From: Pelomonas cellulosilytica
GTDB lineage: Bacteria > Pseudomonadota > Gammaproteobacteria > Burkholderiales > Burkholderiaceae_C
Assembly: GCF_021353265.1 (NCBI RefSeq)
Contig: NZ_JAJTWU010000006.1
Span: 376,512 to 440,511 of the forward strand
Length of the DNA: 64,000 bases
Reading direction: 5' to 3'
In this document: in pieces, positions 55,645-64,000 of the stretch
How positions within the stretch are numbered: the stretch's first letter is position 1
Layout: each line of letters starts with the position of its first letter
Notes under the pieces: model-generated
The model's database searches: none
The model's input: the letters and a program-made list of their open reading frames with translations, nothing else
What the model was told of the DNA's origin: nothing
Translations under genes and position numbers: made by a program

Positions 55645-56646
55645 ATGAACGACCTGCTGCACCCTTGCGACGCGCTGTTCGGCCACGAGGCCGCACGGCC
55701 CGCACTCCCCGTCGTGGACCACTACTGCGGCGTCGAAGCCCGCATGCGCAAGAGCCTAGGGCTGCAGGCGGAGCTGGGCCCCATATTCGACATCACACTG
55801 GACGCGGAAGACGGCGCTCCCGTAGGCGGCGAGGCCGAGCATGCGCTGCTGATCGCCGAGCTGTCCATGAGTTCAGCCAACCGCTTCGGCCGCGTCGGCG
55901 CCCGCGTCCATCCCTTCGGTCACGCGGCGTTCGAGGCAGACGTTGACACGCTGATCGCCAAGGCCGGCGAACGGCTGGCCTACCTGATGATTCCGAAGCC
56001 GGAGAGCGCGGACGAAGTGGCGCGGGCCGCCTCGTTCATCGACGCCACCTGCGAGCGCCACGGCGCGCCGAAGCTGCCGCTGCAGGTGCTCATCGAGACG
56101 CACGGCGCGCTGCGCGACGTGTTCCGCATCGCCGCCCATCCGCGCATCGAGTCACTGTCCTTCGGGCTGATGGACTTCGTGTCCGCGCACGGCGGCGCCA
56201 TTCCGAAGACGGCGATGGAACTGCCCGGGCAGTTCGAGCATCCGCTGGTCGTGCGCGCCAAGCTGGAGATCGCCGCCGCGGCCCATGCGTATGGCAAGAC
56301 GCCATCGCACTGCGTCGTCACAGAGTTCCGCGATGCCGAGCGGCTGTCCGCTTCCGCTCGCCGCGCCACTCGAGAGTTTGGTTACACACGAATGTGGAGC
56401 ATCCACCCGGACCAGATCCTGCCGATCGTCGATGCGTTCGCGCCGGCCGCCGATGAGATCACCGAAGCCGCTGAACTACTGCTCGCCGCGCAGGCCGCCC
56501 GATGGGCGCCTATCTCCTTCGAGAGCCGCCTGCACGACCGCGCCAGCTACCGCTACTTCTGGACGGTGCTGGAGCGGGCGGCCCGCACGGGCCGGACGCT
56601 GCCCGAGCCGGCGCAGCGCGCATTCTTCCCGGCCGCCCCCGGGTGA
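55645..56646 (+). CDS. HpcH/HpaI aldolase/citrate lyase (CitE-like) family protein
   Basis: This 333-residue TIM-barrel lyase of the CitE/malyl-CoA type has the metal-binding acidic residues around DITLDAEDGAPVG and VLIETHGALRDVFRIAAHPR, and the SFGLMDFVSAHGG and MWSIHPDQI blocks. Relatives cleave malyl-CoA, methylmalyl-CoA or citramalyl-CoA, or hydrolyse malyl-CoA. Placement between mdh and acnB supports a C4/C5-acid role in central carbon flow; the exact reaction is inferred. Confidence 0.85.
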   Translation: MNDLLHPCDALFGHEAARPALPVVDHYCGVEARMRKSLGLQAELGPIFDITLDAEDGAPVGGEAEHALLIAELSMSSANRFGRVGARVHPFGHAAFEADVDTLIAKAGERLAYLMIPKPESADEVARAASFIDATCERHGAPKLPLQVLIETHGALRDVFRIAAHPRIESLSFGLMDFVSAHGGAIPKTAMELPGQFEHPLVVRAKLEIAAAAHAYGKTPSHCVVTEFRDAERLSASARRATREFGYTRMWSIHPDQILPIVDAFAPAADEITEAAELLLAAQAARWAPISFESRLHDRASYRYFWTVLERAARTGRTLPEPAQRAFFPAAPG

Positions 56647-56757
56647 ACCACGACCCGGCACCTTGTCCGACGCGAAGGACAATTCCTACAACTCTTCACG
56701 TCTGCACGGCCGATTTCCGGCCATGATGCGTCCGCCCTTTTTCTCTGCTCTCCTCCC

Positions 56758-57339
56758 ATGCCGATGCAGTTCACCTCGCTTCGCGGCGCTGCCGCCGCCC
56801 TGATCCTGTGCGCCGCGCTACCCGCGCTGGCTGAGGCACCCGCCACCAAACCGGCTGCGACCAAGCCGGCCACCGCCAAGGCGATGGCCAAGGCCCCTGC
56901 CAAGAAGACGCCGCCCCCTCCGCCCGAACCCGTGCTGGCCGACGCCGATGAAGCCCAGTTGGCCGCCTCCGAGCGCGCCTATCTGGGCGACTACAACTGC
57001 GAGTTCAAGCAGACCGTCCACATCGACAAGCACGCCAAGGCGCCGGGTTACATCACAGTCGCCTGGCAGAAGCAGAACATCACGATGAAGCCCGTGCTGT
57101 CGTCCACCGGCGCGCTGCGCCTGGAAGACGTCACCGGCCGCACGCTGATGATCCAGATCGCCAACAAGTCCATGCTGCTCGACACGAAGATCGGCCAGCG
57201 CCTGGTGGACGACTGCGTGCATCCCGAGCAGGCCCGACTGATGGCAGAGGCCCGCGCCGCCAGGCTGGCGGACCCAGAAGGCCAGGCCGCCGAAGCCGCG
57301 CGCAACGGCCTGGGCATTGTGCCGACCGCTGTGAAGTGA
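56758..57339 (+). CDS. Exported hypothetical protein with Ala/Lys/Pro linker
   Basis: I do not recognise the family of this 193-residue protein. It has a signal peptide (AAALILCAALPALAEA), a low-complexity linker rich in Ala, Thr, Lys and Pro (about residues 27-60), and a compact C-terminal domain. That domain has two cysteines (YNCEFKQ and DDCVHPE) that could form a disulfide in the periplasm. It lies within the TCA gene cluster in Burkholderiales-like order, but nothing indicates its function. Confidence 0.75.
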   Translation: MPMQFTSLRGAAAALILCAALPALAEAPATKPAATKPATAKAMAKAPAKKTPPPPPEPVLADADEAQLAASERAYLGDYNCEFKQTVHIDKHAKAPGYITVAWQKQNITMKPVLSSTGALRLEDVTGRTLMIQIANKSMLLDTKIGQRLVDDCVHPEQARLMAEARAARLADPEGQAAEAARNGLGIVPTAVK

Positions 57340-57349
57340 GTCAGCTGGC

Positions 57350-57389
57350 TTGAACTCCGCGGCCTTCGGTATGTAGAATGAATACATAC
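57350..57389 (+). promoter_or_regulatory. Promoter and operator of vapBC
   Basis: A -35-like TTGAAC (57350-57355) and -10-like TAGAAT (57374-57379) are 18 bases apart. The -10 lies inside a perfect inverted repeat GTATGTA-N7-TACATAC (57369-57389). Overlap of the operator with the -10 fits VapB/VapBC autorepression, which is common for this type of pair. A further half-site GCATAC follows at about 57398. Confidence 0.6.
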
Positions 57390-57443
57390 TTTCTGATGCA
57401 TACCTGAGCCGCCGCTTCCGGTGGCCCAGCCGCTGGAGGCGCC

Positions 57444-57731
57444 ATGGAAGCCACCGTTGCCGAACGCGGGCAGATCACGCTGCCCAAGGCCGTCCGAGAT
57501 GCCCTGGGCCTGACCAAGGGCACGACGCTCAAGGTCGAGCTGGACGGTGGCCGCATCATCTTGCGCAAGAACGTCGACGACGCGCTATCCAAACTGCGCG
57601 GCCGTTTCAAGCTGGACGGTTTCGCCAGCACCGACGACGCCATGCGGGCCATCCGCGGCCACGCCCCCGGCGACCCCTACCTCCCCCCTGAATCCGAAGG
57701 CCCCGCCGAGCCGGAAGGTAGCGCGCCTTGA
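57444..57731 (+). CDS. vapB: AbrB/SpoVT-type antitoxin (VapB-like)
   Basis: This 95-residue antitoxin has an N-terminal swapped-hairpin AbrB domain (ATVAERGQITLPKAVRDALG, GTTLKVELDGGRIIL) that binds DNA, and an acidic, proline-rich C-terminus that should block the toxin. The ATG is at 57444. Its stop overlaps the toxin start (TTGA). It should repress its own promoter at the inverted repeat upstream. Confidence 0.88.
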   Translation: MEATVAERGQITLPKAVRDALGLTKGTTLKVELDGGRIILRKNVDDALSKLRGRFKLDGFASTDDAMRAIRGHAPGDPYLPPESEGPAEPEGSAP

Positions 57732-58135
57732 TCGCAGCCGACTCCTCCGTGCTGATCGACGTCATCGCCGGCAGTGATGACGCCAGCGCGGCCTCGGCCG
57801 AAGCGGTACGACAGGCCTTGCGCATCGGCCCGGTCGTGCTCAGCGATGTGGCGCTCGCCGAGGTCTGCACCGCCTTCCAGGGCGGCTCTGAGGTCCTGAA
57901 CTTCCTCGAAGAACTGGGCATCCGCTTCGACGCCATGGAAGCCAAGTCCGCGCTGCGCGCCGGCGAGATGCAGCGCCGCTACCGCCAGCGCAGCGGCAAC
58001 CGCAGCCGCACCGTGGCCGACTTTCTCATCGGTGCCCACGCGATGATGCAGTGCGATGCACTGATCACCCGGGACGCCGGCTTCTACCGAGACTATTTCA
58101 AGGGGCTGAGGATCATCGTCCCCGCCCTCGCCTAA
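57728..58135 (+). CDS. vapC: PIN-domain ribonuclease toxin (VapC-like)
   Basis: This 135-residue PIN-domain protein has the acidic active-site residues in MIAADSSVLIDV, LSDVALAEVC, TVADFLIGAHAM and LITRDAGFYRDYF. VapC toxins cleave tRNA or rRNA; the target here is unknown. It begins with TTG overlapping the antitoxin stop, so the toxin is made in low amounts and coupled. It ends 21 bases before acnB, so the TA pair and acnB may share a transcript. Confidence 0.9.
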   Translation: MIAADSSVLIDVIAGSDDASAASAEAVRQALRIGPVVLSDVALAEVCTAFQGGSEVLNFLEELGIRFDAMEAKSALRAGEMQRRYRQRSGNRSRTVADFLIGAHAMMQCDALITRDAGFYRDYFKGLRIIVPALA

Positions 58136-58156
58136 CTGCTGTCACTGGAGAACCTC

Positions 58157-60760
58157 ATGCTCACCGCCTACCGCCAACACGCCGCCGAGCGCGCCGCCCT
58201 CGGCATCCCGCCCCTGCCCCTGGACGCCAAGCAAGTCGCCGAGCTGATCGAGCTCATTAAGAACCCGCCCGCCGGCGAGGACGCCTTCCTGCTGGACCTG
58301 CTGACGCACCGCGTGCCCCCGGGCGTGGACGATGCCGCCAAGGTCAAGGCCAGCTTCCTGGCCGCCGTCGCGCATGGCGACCTGAAGGTTGGCCTGATCT
58401 CCAAGGCCAAGGCCACCGAGTTGCTCGGCACCATGGTGGGTGGTTACAACGTGCATCCGCTGATCGAGTTGCTGGATGACGTCGAAGTCGCCGGCGTCGC
58501 TGCCGAGGGCCTGAAGAAAACCCTGCTGATGTTCGACTACTTCAACGACGTCGCCGCCAAGGCCAAGGCCGGCAATGCCAAGGCCAAGGAAGTGATGCAG
58601 TCTTGGGCCGACGCCGAGTGGTTCACCTCGCGCCCCGAAGTCGAGAAGAAGATCACCGTCACCGTCTTCAAGGTGCCGGGCGAGACCAACACCGACGACC
58701 TGTCGCCCGCCCCCGACGCGTGGAGCCGCCCGGACATCCCGCTGCACTACCTGGCGATGCTGAAGAACACCCGTCCTGACGCAGCCTTCAAGCCCGAGGA
58801 AGACGGCAAGCGCGGCCCGATGCAGTTCATTGAGGAGCTGAAGAAGAAGGGCAACCTCGTGGCCTACGTCGGTGACGTCGTCGGCACCGGTTCCTCGCGC
58901 AAGTCCGCCACGAACAGCGTCATCTGGGCTACGGGCCAGGACATCCCCTTCGTGCCGAACAAGCGCTTCGGCGGCGTGACGCTGGGCGGCAAGATCGCCC
59001 CCATCTTCTTCAACACGCAGGAAGACTCCGGCTCGCTGCCGATCGAAGTCGACGTCAGCAAGCTCGAGATGGGCGACGTCATCGACGTGCTGCCTTATGA
59101 CGGCAAGCTCGTGAAGAACGGCGAGACCGTCGCCGAGTTCAAACTCAAGAGCGACGTGCTGTTCGACGAAGTGCGCGCCGGCGGCCGCATCAACCTCATC
59201 ATCGGCCGCTCGCTGACCGCCAAGGCGCGAGAGTTCCTGGGCCTGCCCGCCTCCACGCTGTTCCGCTTGCCGTCGCCCCCCGCGGAGACCAAGGCCGGCT
59301 TCACGCTGGCGCAGAAGATGGTTGGCCGTGCTGTCGGCCTGCCGGAAGGTCAGGGCGTGCGTCCGGGCACCTACTGCGAACCCAAGATGACCACGGTCGG
59401 CTCGCAGGACACCACCGGCCCGATGACCCGCGACGAGCTGAAGGACCTGGCCTGCCTGGGCTTCTCGGCCGACCTGGTCATGCAGTCCTTCTGCCACACG
59501 GCCGCCTACCCGAAGCCGGTGGACGTGAAGACCCATCGCGAGCTGCCCGCGTTCATCAGCAATCGCGGCGGCGTGGCGCTGCGCCCGGGTGACGGCGTCA
59601 TTCACAGCTGGCTGAACCGCCTGCTGCTGCCCGACACGGTCGGCACCGGCGGCGACTCGCACACCCGCTTCCCCATCGGTATCTCGTTCCCGGCCGGTTC
59701 CGGCCTGGTGGCCTTCGGTGCCGCCACCGGCGTGATGCCGCTGGACATGCCCGAATCAGTGCTCGTGCGCTTCAAGGGCGAGATGCAGCCGGGCGTCACG
59801 CTGCGCGACCTTGTGCACGCCATCCCGCTGTACGCGATCAAGGCCGGCCTGCTGACGGTGGCCAAGGCCGGCAAGAAGAACATCTTCTCAGGCCGCATCC
59901 TGGAAATCGAAGGCCTGCCTGACCTGAAGGTCGAACAGGCGTTCGAGCTGAGCGACGCCTCCGCCGAGCGCTCGGCCGCCGGATGCACGATCAAGCTGAA
60001 CCCGGCCCCGATCAAGGAGTACCTCACCAGCAACGTCGTGCTGATGAAGAACATGATCGCCGACGGCTATGCCGACGCGAAGACACTGCAGCGCCGCATC
60101 GAGAAGGTCGAGGCCTGGCTGGCCAAGCCCGAGCTGCTGGAGGCCGACAAGGACGCCGAATACGCGGCCGTCATCGAGATCGACCTGGCCGACATCCAGG
60201 AACCCATCGTCTGCTGCCCGAACGACCCGGACGACGCCAAGTTCCTGTCCGAAGTCGCCGGCACCAAGATCGACGAGGCCTTCATCGGCTCTTGCATGAC
60301 CAACATCGGTCACTTCCGCGCCGCGGCCAAGCTGCTGGGCGGCCAGCGCGATATCCCGGTCAAGCTGTGGGTCGCCCCGCCGACTAAGATGGATCAGAGC
60401 GAGCTGATCAAGGAAGGCCACTACGCCGCCTTCGGCACGGCCGGCGCCCGCACCGAGATGCCCGGCTGCAGCCTGTGCATGGGCAACCAGGCCCAGGTGC
60501 GCGAAGGCGCGACCGTCATCTCCACCTCCACCCGCAACTTCCCGAACCGCCTGGGCAAGAACACCAATGTGTTCCTGGGCTCGGCGGAACTGTCGGCCAT
60601 CGCATCACGCCTGGGCCGCCTGCCGACCAAGGAGGAGTACCTGAAGGAAATGGGCGTCATCGACGCGGACAAGGCCAGCGTCTACCGCTACATGAACTTC
60701 GACCAGATCGAGGAGTACGCGGACGCCGCCAAGGCCGTGGCGACCGCGCCGGCCTGCTGA
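58157..60760 (+). CDS. acnB: Aconitate hydratase B
   Basis: This 867-residue AcnB isomerises citrate to isocitrate. It has the N-terminal HEAT-like domain ([20 protein letters not shown]), the swivel domain and the core domains. Iron-sulfur cysteines are seen in [10 protein letters not shown] and [11 protein letters not shown], and substrate residues in [13 protein letters not shown]. Length matches E. coli AcnB (865). It follows vapC closely and ends at a strong terminator. It completes the citrate part of the TCA cluster in this window. Confidence 0.98.
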   Translation: MLTAYRQHAAERAALGIPPLPLDAKQVAELIELIKNPPAGEDAFLLDLLTHRVPPGVDDAAKVKASFLAAVAHGDLKVGLISKAKATELLGTMVGGYNVHPLIELLDDVEVAGVAAEGLKKTLLMFDYFNDVAAKAKAGNAKAKEVMQSWADAEWFTSRPEVEKKITVTVFKVPGETNTDDLSPAPDAWSRPDIPLHYLAMLKNTRPDAAFKPEEDGKRGPMQFIEELKKKGNLVAYVGDVVGTGSSRKSATNSVIWATGQDIPFVPNKRFGGVTLGGKIAPIFFNTQEDSGSLPIEVDVSKLEMGDVIDVLPYDGKLVKNGETVAEFKLKSDVLFDEVRAGGRINLIIGRSLTAKAREFLGLPASTLFRLPSPPAETKAGFTLAQKMVGRAVGLPEGQGVRPGTYCEPKMTTVGSQDTTGPMTRDELKDLACLGFSADLVMQSFCHTAAYPKPVDVKTHRELPAFISNRGGVALRPGDGVIHSWLNRLLLPDTVGTGGDSHTRFPIGISFPAGSGLVAFGAATGVMPLDMPESVLVRFKGEMQPGVTLRDLVHAIPLYAIKAGLLTVAKAGKKNIFSGRILEIEGLPDLKVEQAFELSDASAERSAAGCTIKLNPAPIKEYLTSNVVLMKNMIADGYADAKTLQRRIEKVEAWLAKPELLEADKDAEYAAVIEIDLADIQEPIVCCPNDPDDAKFLSEVAGTKIDEAFIGSCMTNIGHFRAAAKLLGGQRDIPVKLWVAPPTKMDQSELIKEGHYAAFGTAGARTEMPGCSLCMGNQAQVREGATVISTSTRNFPNRLGKNTNVFLGSAELSAIASRLGRLPTKEEYLKEMGVIDADKASVYRYMNFDQIEEYADAAKAVATAPAC

Positions 60761-60780
60761 ACCTGACCGCTTCACGCCTG

Positions 60781-60811
60781 AGCCCGCCGTGCGCAAGCCG
60801 GCGGGCTTTTT
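60781..60811 (+). terminator. Rho-independent terminator after acnB
   Basis: Arms AGCCCGCCG (60781-60789) and CGGCGGGCT (60799-60807) with a 9-base loop are followed by a T tract, 20 bases after the acnB stop. Confidence 0.92.
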
Positions 60812-60934
60812 CCATTGGCGACGTGCCCCGTGCATCGTGAGGGGTGTCGCGTGCCACTCACGCTCTGCGGGTGAAAGCGGGGTTGTCACGACTTCGTCAC
60901 GACGCGCACAGCCCGTCACCGATAAGCTACCCGC

Positions 60935-62764
60935 ATGCATAACAAGAACAAAAACAGCATGGTGAGGGGTTGGCGCGCGCGCGCGGCAATGGTGGTGATG
61001 GGCGCACTGTTCGCCCTGGGATTCGGCAGCGTAGGCCTCTACGCGCTGAAGTCGCTGACCGCACTGCTACACAACGCCTGGGCGGTTCGTTCATGGCAGG
61101 CCGTGGCTGCCGAAGTGTTGGACAGCAGCCTCCAGACCATCCCGGGCAGCGAGGGCGGCAGCACGTTCGCCGTGCGGCCCCGCTACCGCTACCAATGGCA
61201 GGGCCGAACGTACGAGTCCACGCGCGTCGGAGTGCCCGCTGGCTTGGACAGCGACAACCTGGACGACTGGCATCATCGTTGGTCGGCCCGTCTGGCTGCC
61301 GCGCGCGAAGGCCGGTTGGCGCTGCAGGCCTGGGTCGATCCGCGGCACCCCGGCGAAGCGGTGCTGGACCGCCAACTGCGGTGGCGGCAGGTCGTGTTCA
61401 TGCTGCCGTTTGCGGTTCTGTTTCCGCTCGTGGGCGCCGGGGCGCTGATCGCCACGTGGCGCATGCTGCGCAGCACCGAACCCGGCGGACAACTCACGCT
61501 CGGCACGCAGACGCCCGGTGCGCAACGACACACCCCGCGGCACAACCTGGTGGCGCTGTGGTCCGCGACGGTCTTCGTGGGCATGATGGCGCTGGGCATC
61601 GCGGGGGCTGCCAGCGGCCCTTCCGCGCCTGGCTGGACATCCCTGGTTGCCGGATTGATGCTGCTGCTCGCGACAGCGCTGGCCTACAACACATTGCGTA
61701 CCAGCCGTGACGCCTGGGCATACCGCGGCGCCTTCGCCAGCTTCCAGCCGCCCCGGCCAACGGCCGGAACCACCGTCGATGCGATGTGGGTGTTACCACC
61801 CCACGTCGCCGTGCCGGCGCATGTGCGGCTGCGTATTGCACATTACCGCATCGACGACAGCGGCTCCGGCACGACCGAGCGCCTGGTGGAAGAGCTCAAC
61901 GCCCACGCACAGCGCATCCTTCCGGCACCCGATGGCCTCCGGCTGCTGGCGCGCTTTGATCTGCCGGCTGACGCCCCCAGCGAGGGCGCCCGGCGCTCGG
62001 GCGACAAGGTGGCGTGGCGCTTCGAATGGCTCGACCCCAAGGGTCGCATCGTCATGGCGGTGCCGCTGCTCGTCCAGGCGGATGCGTCGATCAGCGAGCC
62101 GGCCGTGGACCGCTTGTCACGCCAGGCGCGCGTCGCGGTGCGCGACCTGCCAGCCGGCCCGCTGACTGACACGCTGCCACCACTACCGCCAGGCGTGTGC
62201 CTGCAGGAGCGGCCCGACGCGCTGGTGCTGAGCTTCGGGCAGACCGGCTGGCGACGCTTCGGTGCGGTGGCGCTGTTGGCGCTGGCCGTGACCTTCTCAT
62301 GGACGAAGACGCGCGAGGATTTCGGGCTGTGGCTTGAGCTGCCGCTCCTCGCCATCGCCGTGCACGCGGTCAGCCGGCGCTGGACGCTCCAAGCCCGCGA
62401 TGACGGCCTCGTGCTGGACAACGCTTCCTGGCTGTGGCGCCGCCGCATCAGCCTGCCGGTGTCCTGCCTGCAGGCTATGGGCCAGCGGTGGCTTTACAGC
62501 CGCAACGGACCCCAGGGCGAGGTCGATGTGCACACGCTCGTCGCACGCGGTGTCGACCGCGGCGGCGATCTGCGCCTAACCCCTGGATTGCCTGCCGAAG
62601 GTGCCGCACAGATCGCGCAGATGCTGCGCTGGGCATCCGCGCAGCGGGGCGGACGTTTCAGCCCTGGAGAACGGCGTGCCGACCCCGCGCCGTGGTCGCG
62701 CCCCGGCTGGGGCTGGACGCTGTGCCTGCTGTGGGGCGTGGCGCGGCTCTCGACCGGGGCTTGA
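60935..62764 (+). CDS. DUF3592-like membrane protein
   Basis: This 609-residue membrane protein has an N-terminal helix ([20 protein letters not shown]), a soluble segment with the DUF3592-like [20 protein letters not shown], a second helix pair (about 155-245), a large soluble middle part and two more helices near 450-480. Related short DUF3592 proteins are of unknown function; this long form may be a membrane-linked stress or envelope protein. No operon partner is close; the next gene begins 116 bases later. Confidence 0.72.
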   Translation: MHNKNKNSMVRGWRARAAMVVMGALFALGFGSVGLYALKSLTALLHNAWAVRSWQAVAAEVLDSSLQTIPGSEGGSTFAVRPRYRYQWQGRTYESTRVGVPAGLDSDNLDDWHHRWSARLAAAREGRLALQAWVDPRHPGEAVLDRQLRWRQVVFMLPFAVLFPLVGAGALIATWRMLRSTEPGGQLTLGTQTPGAQRHTPRHNLVALWSATVFVGMMALGIAGAASGPSAPGWTSLVAGLMLLLATALAYNTLRTSRDAWAYRGAFASFQPPRPTAGTTVDAMWVLPPHVAVPAHVRLRIAHYRIDDSGSGTTERLVEELNAHAQRILPAPDGLRLLARFDLPADAPSEGARRSGDKVAWRFEWLDPKGRIVMAVPLLVQADASISEPAVDRLSRQARVAVRDLPAGPLTDTLPPLPPGVCLQERPDALVLSFGQTGWRRFGAVALLALAVTFSWTKTREDFGLWLELPLLAIAVHAVSRRWTLQARDDGLVLDNASWLWRRRISLPVSCLQAMGQRWLYSRNGPQGEVDVHTLVARGVDRGGDLRLTPGLPAEGAAQIAQMLRWASAQRGGRFSPGERRADPAPWSRPGWGWTLCLLWGVARLSTGA

Positions 62765-62879
62765 GCGCGGTCAGCGCGACGACGCGGGCAGCATCAGCAT
62801 CACCCCCACGAACAACCCGCTGTTACCCGCCCGGCCAGTGCCCTTCCCAGAATTGCGGCTCCACCACAAGGAGACGACC

Positions 62880-63458
62880 ATGGGCAAGAAACTGCTGCTG
62901 CTGGCGGGCGACTACGTCGAGGATTACGAAATCATGGTGCCCTTCCAGGCCCTGCTGGCTGTGGGGCACCGCGTCGATGCGGTCTGCCCAGGCAAGCAGG
63001 CGGGCGACTACGTGCTGACCGCCATCCACGACTTCGAGGGCGCCCAGACCTACTCCGAGAAGCCGGGCCACCGATTCACACTGAACGCCAGCTTTGATGC
63101 CGTGCGCCCGGACGACTACGACGGCCTGGTGATCCCCGGCGGGCGCGCACCGGAATACCTGCGTACGGTAGCCGGTGTGTTGCCGCTGGTGCAGCACTTC
63201 GCGAAGGCAAACAAGCCCATCGCTGCCATCTGCCACGGCGCCCAGCTGCTGGCAGCGGCCGGCGTCATCCGCGGCAAGAAGGTCTCGGCCTACCCGGCCT
63301 GCGCGGCCGAGGTGGAACTGGCCGGCGCCAGCTACGCCAGCATCCCGGTGGACCAGGCCGTCACCGACGGCAACCTCGTCACCGCACCGGCTTGGCCGGC
63401 GCACCCGGCCTGGATCGCCCAGTTTCTGGCGGTGCTGGGCACGCGCATCAGCCATTGA
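62880..63458 (+). CDS. DJ-1/PfpI family intracellular protease/amidase-like protein
   Basis: This 192-residue PfpI protein has [32 protein letters not shown] and the nucleophile elbow [14 protein letters not shown], with the cysteine followed by His. The AICHG form is typical of PfpI/YhbO-like proteins, which act as deglycases or stress hydrolases. A strong AAGGAGA site precedes the ATG at 62880. Unlike the two PfpI-type proteins near 16 kb it has no regulator neighbour. Confidence 0.93.
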   Translation: MGKKLLLLAGDYVEDYEIMVPFQALLAVGHRVDAVCPGKQAGDYVLTAIHDFEGAQTYSEKPGHRFTLNASFDAVRPDDYDGLVIPGGRAPEYLRTVAGVLPLVQHFAKANKPIAAICHGAQLLAAAGVIRGKKVSAYPACAAEVELAGASYASIPVDQAVTDGNLVTAPAWPAHPAWIAQFLAVLGTRISH

Positions 63459-63491
63459 CGCCTGTCGCAGAATGCGGCCAGGAGGTGTCCC

Positions 63492-63878
63492 ATGTGCGAG
63501 GTCTTCGTCAGCGCCAATCCCGAGTCCTACGAGTCGCGCACGCGCTCGGTGCGCCTGCATGGCGTCATCACAAGCGTCCGGCTGGAGAACCTGCACTGGG
63601 AGGTGCTGGAGGAAATCGCCGCCCGTGATGGCATGAGCGTCGTGCAGCTCATCGAAAAGCTGCATGACGAGCTGGTGCAGGCACGTGGCGCGGTCGGCAA
63701 CTTCGCGTCCTTCCTGCGAGTGTCGGCGCTGCGCTACATGGCATTGCTGGCTCACCAGCGCATCCCAGCGGATCTGGCCGTGCCCATTCGTTCGCTGGAC
63801 GCCCAGGCCGTGCTGCACGGCCTGCCCGGCCGTTGGGCCCGGCCGCGAGATGCCGCTCCCGAGCCGGCGACATCATAA
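63492..63878 (+). CDS. Ribbon-helix-helix domain protein
   Basis: This 128-residue protein has an RHH_4-like ribbon-helix-helix core: TRSVRLHGVITSVRLENLHWEV forms the strand and first helix, and EIAARDGMSVVQLIEKLHDEL the second. The C-terminal half (ASFLRVSALRYMALL) is helical. It may bind DNA as a dimer; the target is unknown. The ATG is preceded by AGGAGGTG-like sequence. It ends just before the hairpin-rich segment. Confidence 0.82.
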   Translation: MCEVFVSANPESYESRTRSVRLHGVITSVRLENLHWEVLEEIAARDGMSVVQLIEKLHDELVQARGAVGNFASFLRVSALRYMALLAHQRIPADLAVPIRSLDAQAVLHGLPGRWARPRDAAPEPATS

Positions 63879-63885
63879 TCGGCAT

Positions 63886-64000
63886 AGGGGGCCTCCAACG
63901 AAGGAGGCACCCCTGCCACACCACCTGGCATGCGGGTCCGCACCAGGCGGTTCGAGAGTTTGAGGTCATGAGAGGCGGGGCAGGCCCAGTTGGTCGAACC
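63886..64000 (+). other. Unidentified hairpin-rich segment, cut by window edge
   Basis: Right after the RHH gene lie three structure signals. First is an 11-bp stem with one bulge: AGGGGGCCTCC (63886-63896) with GGAGGCACCCCT (63903-63914). Second is a hairpin CCTGG-CA-TGCG-N4-CGCA-CCAGG (63924-63947). Third is an inverted pair GGTTCGA (63949-63955) and TCGAACC (63994-64000). The first stem could be a terminator without a T tract. The rest looks like a structured RNA or the end of a mobile element, but I cannot identify it. Confidence 0.4.

Noticed and set aside
63924..63947. Hairpin considered as a second group II domain V
   Set aside because: It lacks the AGC triad, the GNRA loop and the 34-base spacing seen in the true domain V at 19391-19424.
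63949..64000. GGTTCGA resembling a tRNA T-loop
   Set aside because: No acceptor stem, anticodon arm or CCA end can be folded around it on either strand.

Overview
The window is high-GC bacterial chromosome whose gene families and order suggest a betaproteobacterium of the order Burkholderiales, probably near Roseateles/Mitsuaria/Rubrivivax. The indicators are the sdhCDAB-sdhE-gltA block with a GntR regulator and divergent mdh, the RegB/RegA pair behind a cyo-type oxidase, and many GTG/TTG starts with ATGA-type overlaps. The genus is inferred; no rRNA or tRNA gene was found to test it. The sequence is almost fully coding, and only one gene-free stretch exceeds 300 bases (41032-41405), apart from the intron remnant near 19.3-20.0 kb.

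1-12.8 kb is an envelope/secretion region. A minus-strand set (AAC(3)-like acyltransferase, DUF4910 peptidase-like protein, acyl carrier protein, SDR cut by the window edge) faces a FemAB/GNAT-like gene and looks like a glycan- or peptide-decoration module. Next to it a minus-strand operon encodes a SPINDLY-type protein O-glycosyltransferase, a LapB-like type I ABC exporter, an HlyD adaptor and a TolC-like outer-membrane protein, ending in a terminator. A 561-residue protein of unknown function follows.

13-28 kb is mixed metabolism and transport: a 2-hydroxyacid dehydrogenase, a split ChrA chromate transporter, two DJ-1/PfpI proteins (one with an AraC domain), a class III aminotransferase, upp and rlmB. 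A shrunken group II intron lies directly against the rlmB start codon. Beyond it are two membrane acyltransferases, a DegP-like protease, a frameshifted YcxB-like gene, a YebC protein, a hydrolase, an LLM-class flavoprotein and a Na+/H+ antiporter homologue.

28-36.3 kb is a respiratory unit, cyoABCD-SURF1-regB-regA, transcribed leftward. It is divergent from an MHS-type MFS transporter, and the shared intergenic region holds an FNR/ANR-like palindrome. 36-48.7 kb carries a GST, purL, an eight-repeat DUF5666 lipoprotein, a TonB-dependent receptor, a VOC protein, an amidohydrolase and a ribokinase.

48.7-60.8 kb is a TCA-cycle cluster: gltA, sdhEBADC and a GntR/UTRA regulator on the minus strand, then mdh, a CitE-like lyase, an exported hypothetical, a VapBC toxin-antitoxin pair and acnB on the plus strand. 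The right end has a DUF3592-like membrane protein, a third PfpI protein, a ribbon-helix-helix protein and an unidentified hairpin-rich segment cut by the window edge.
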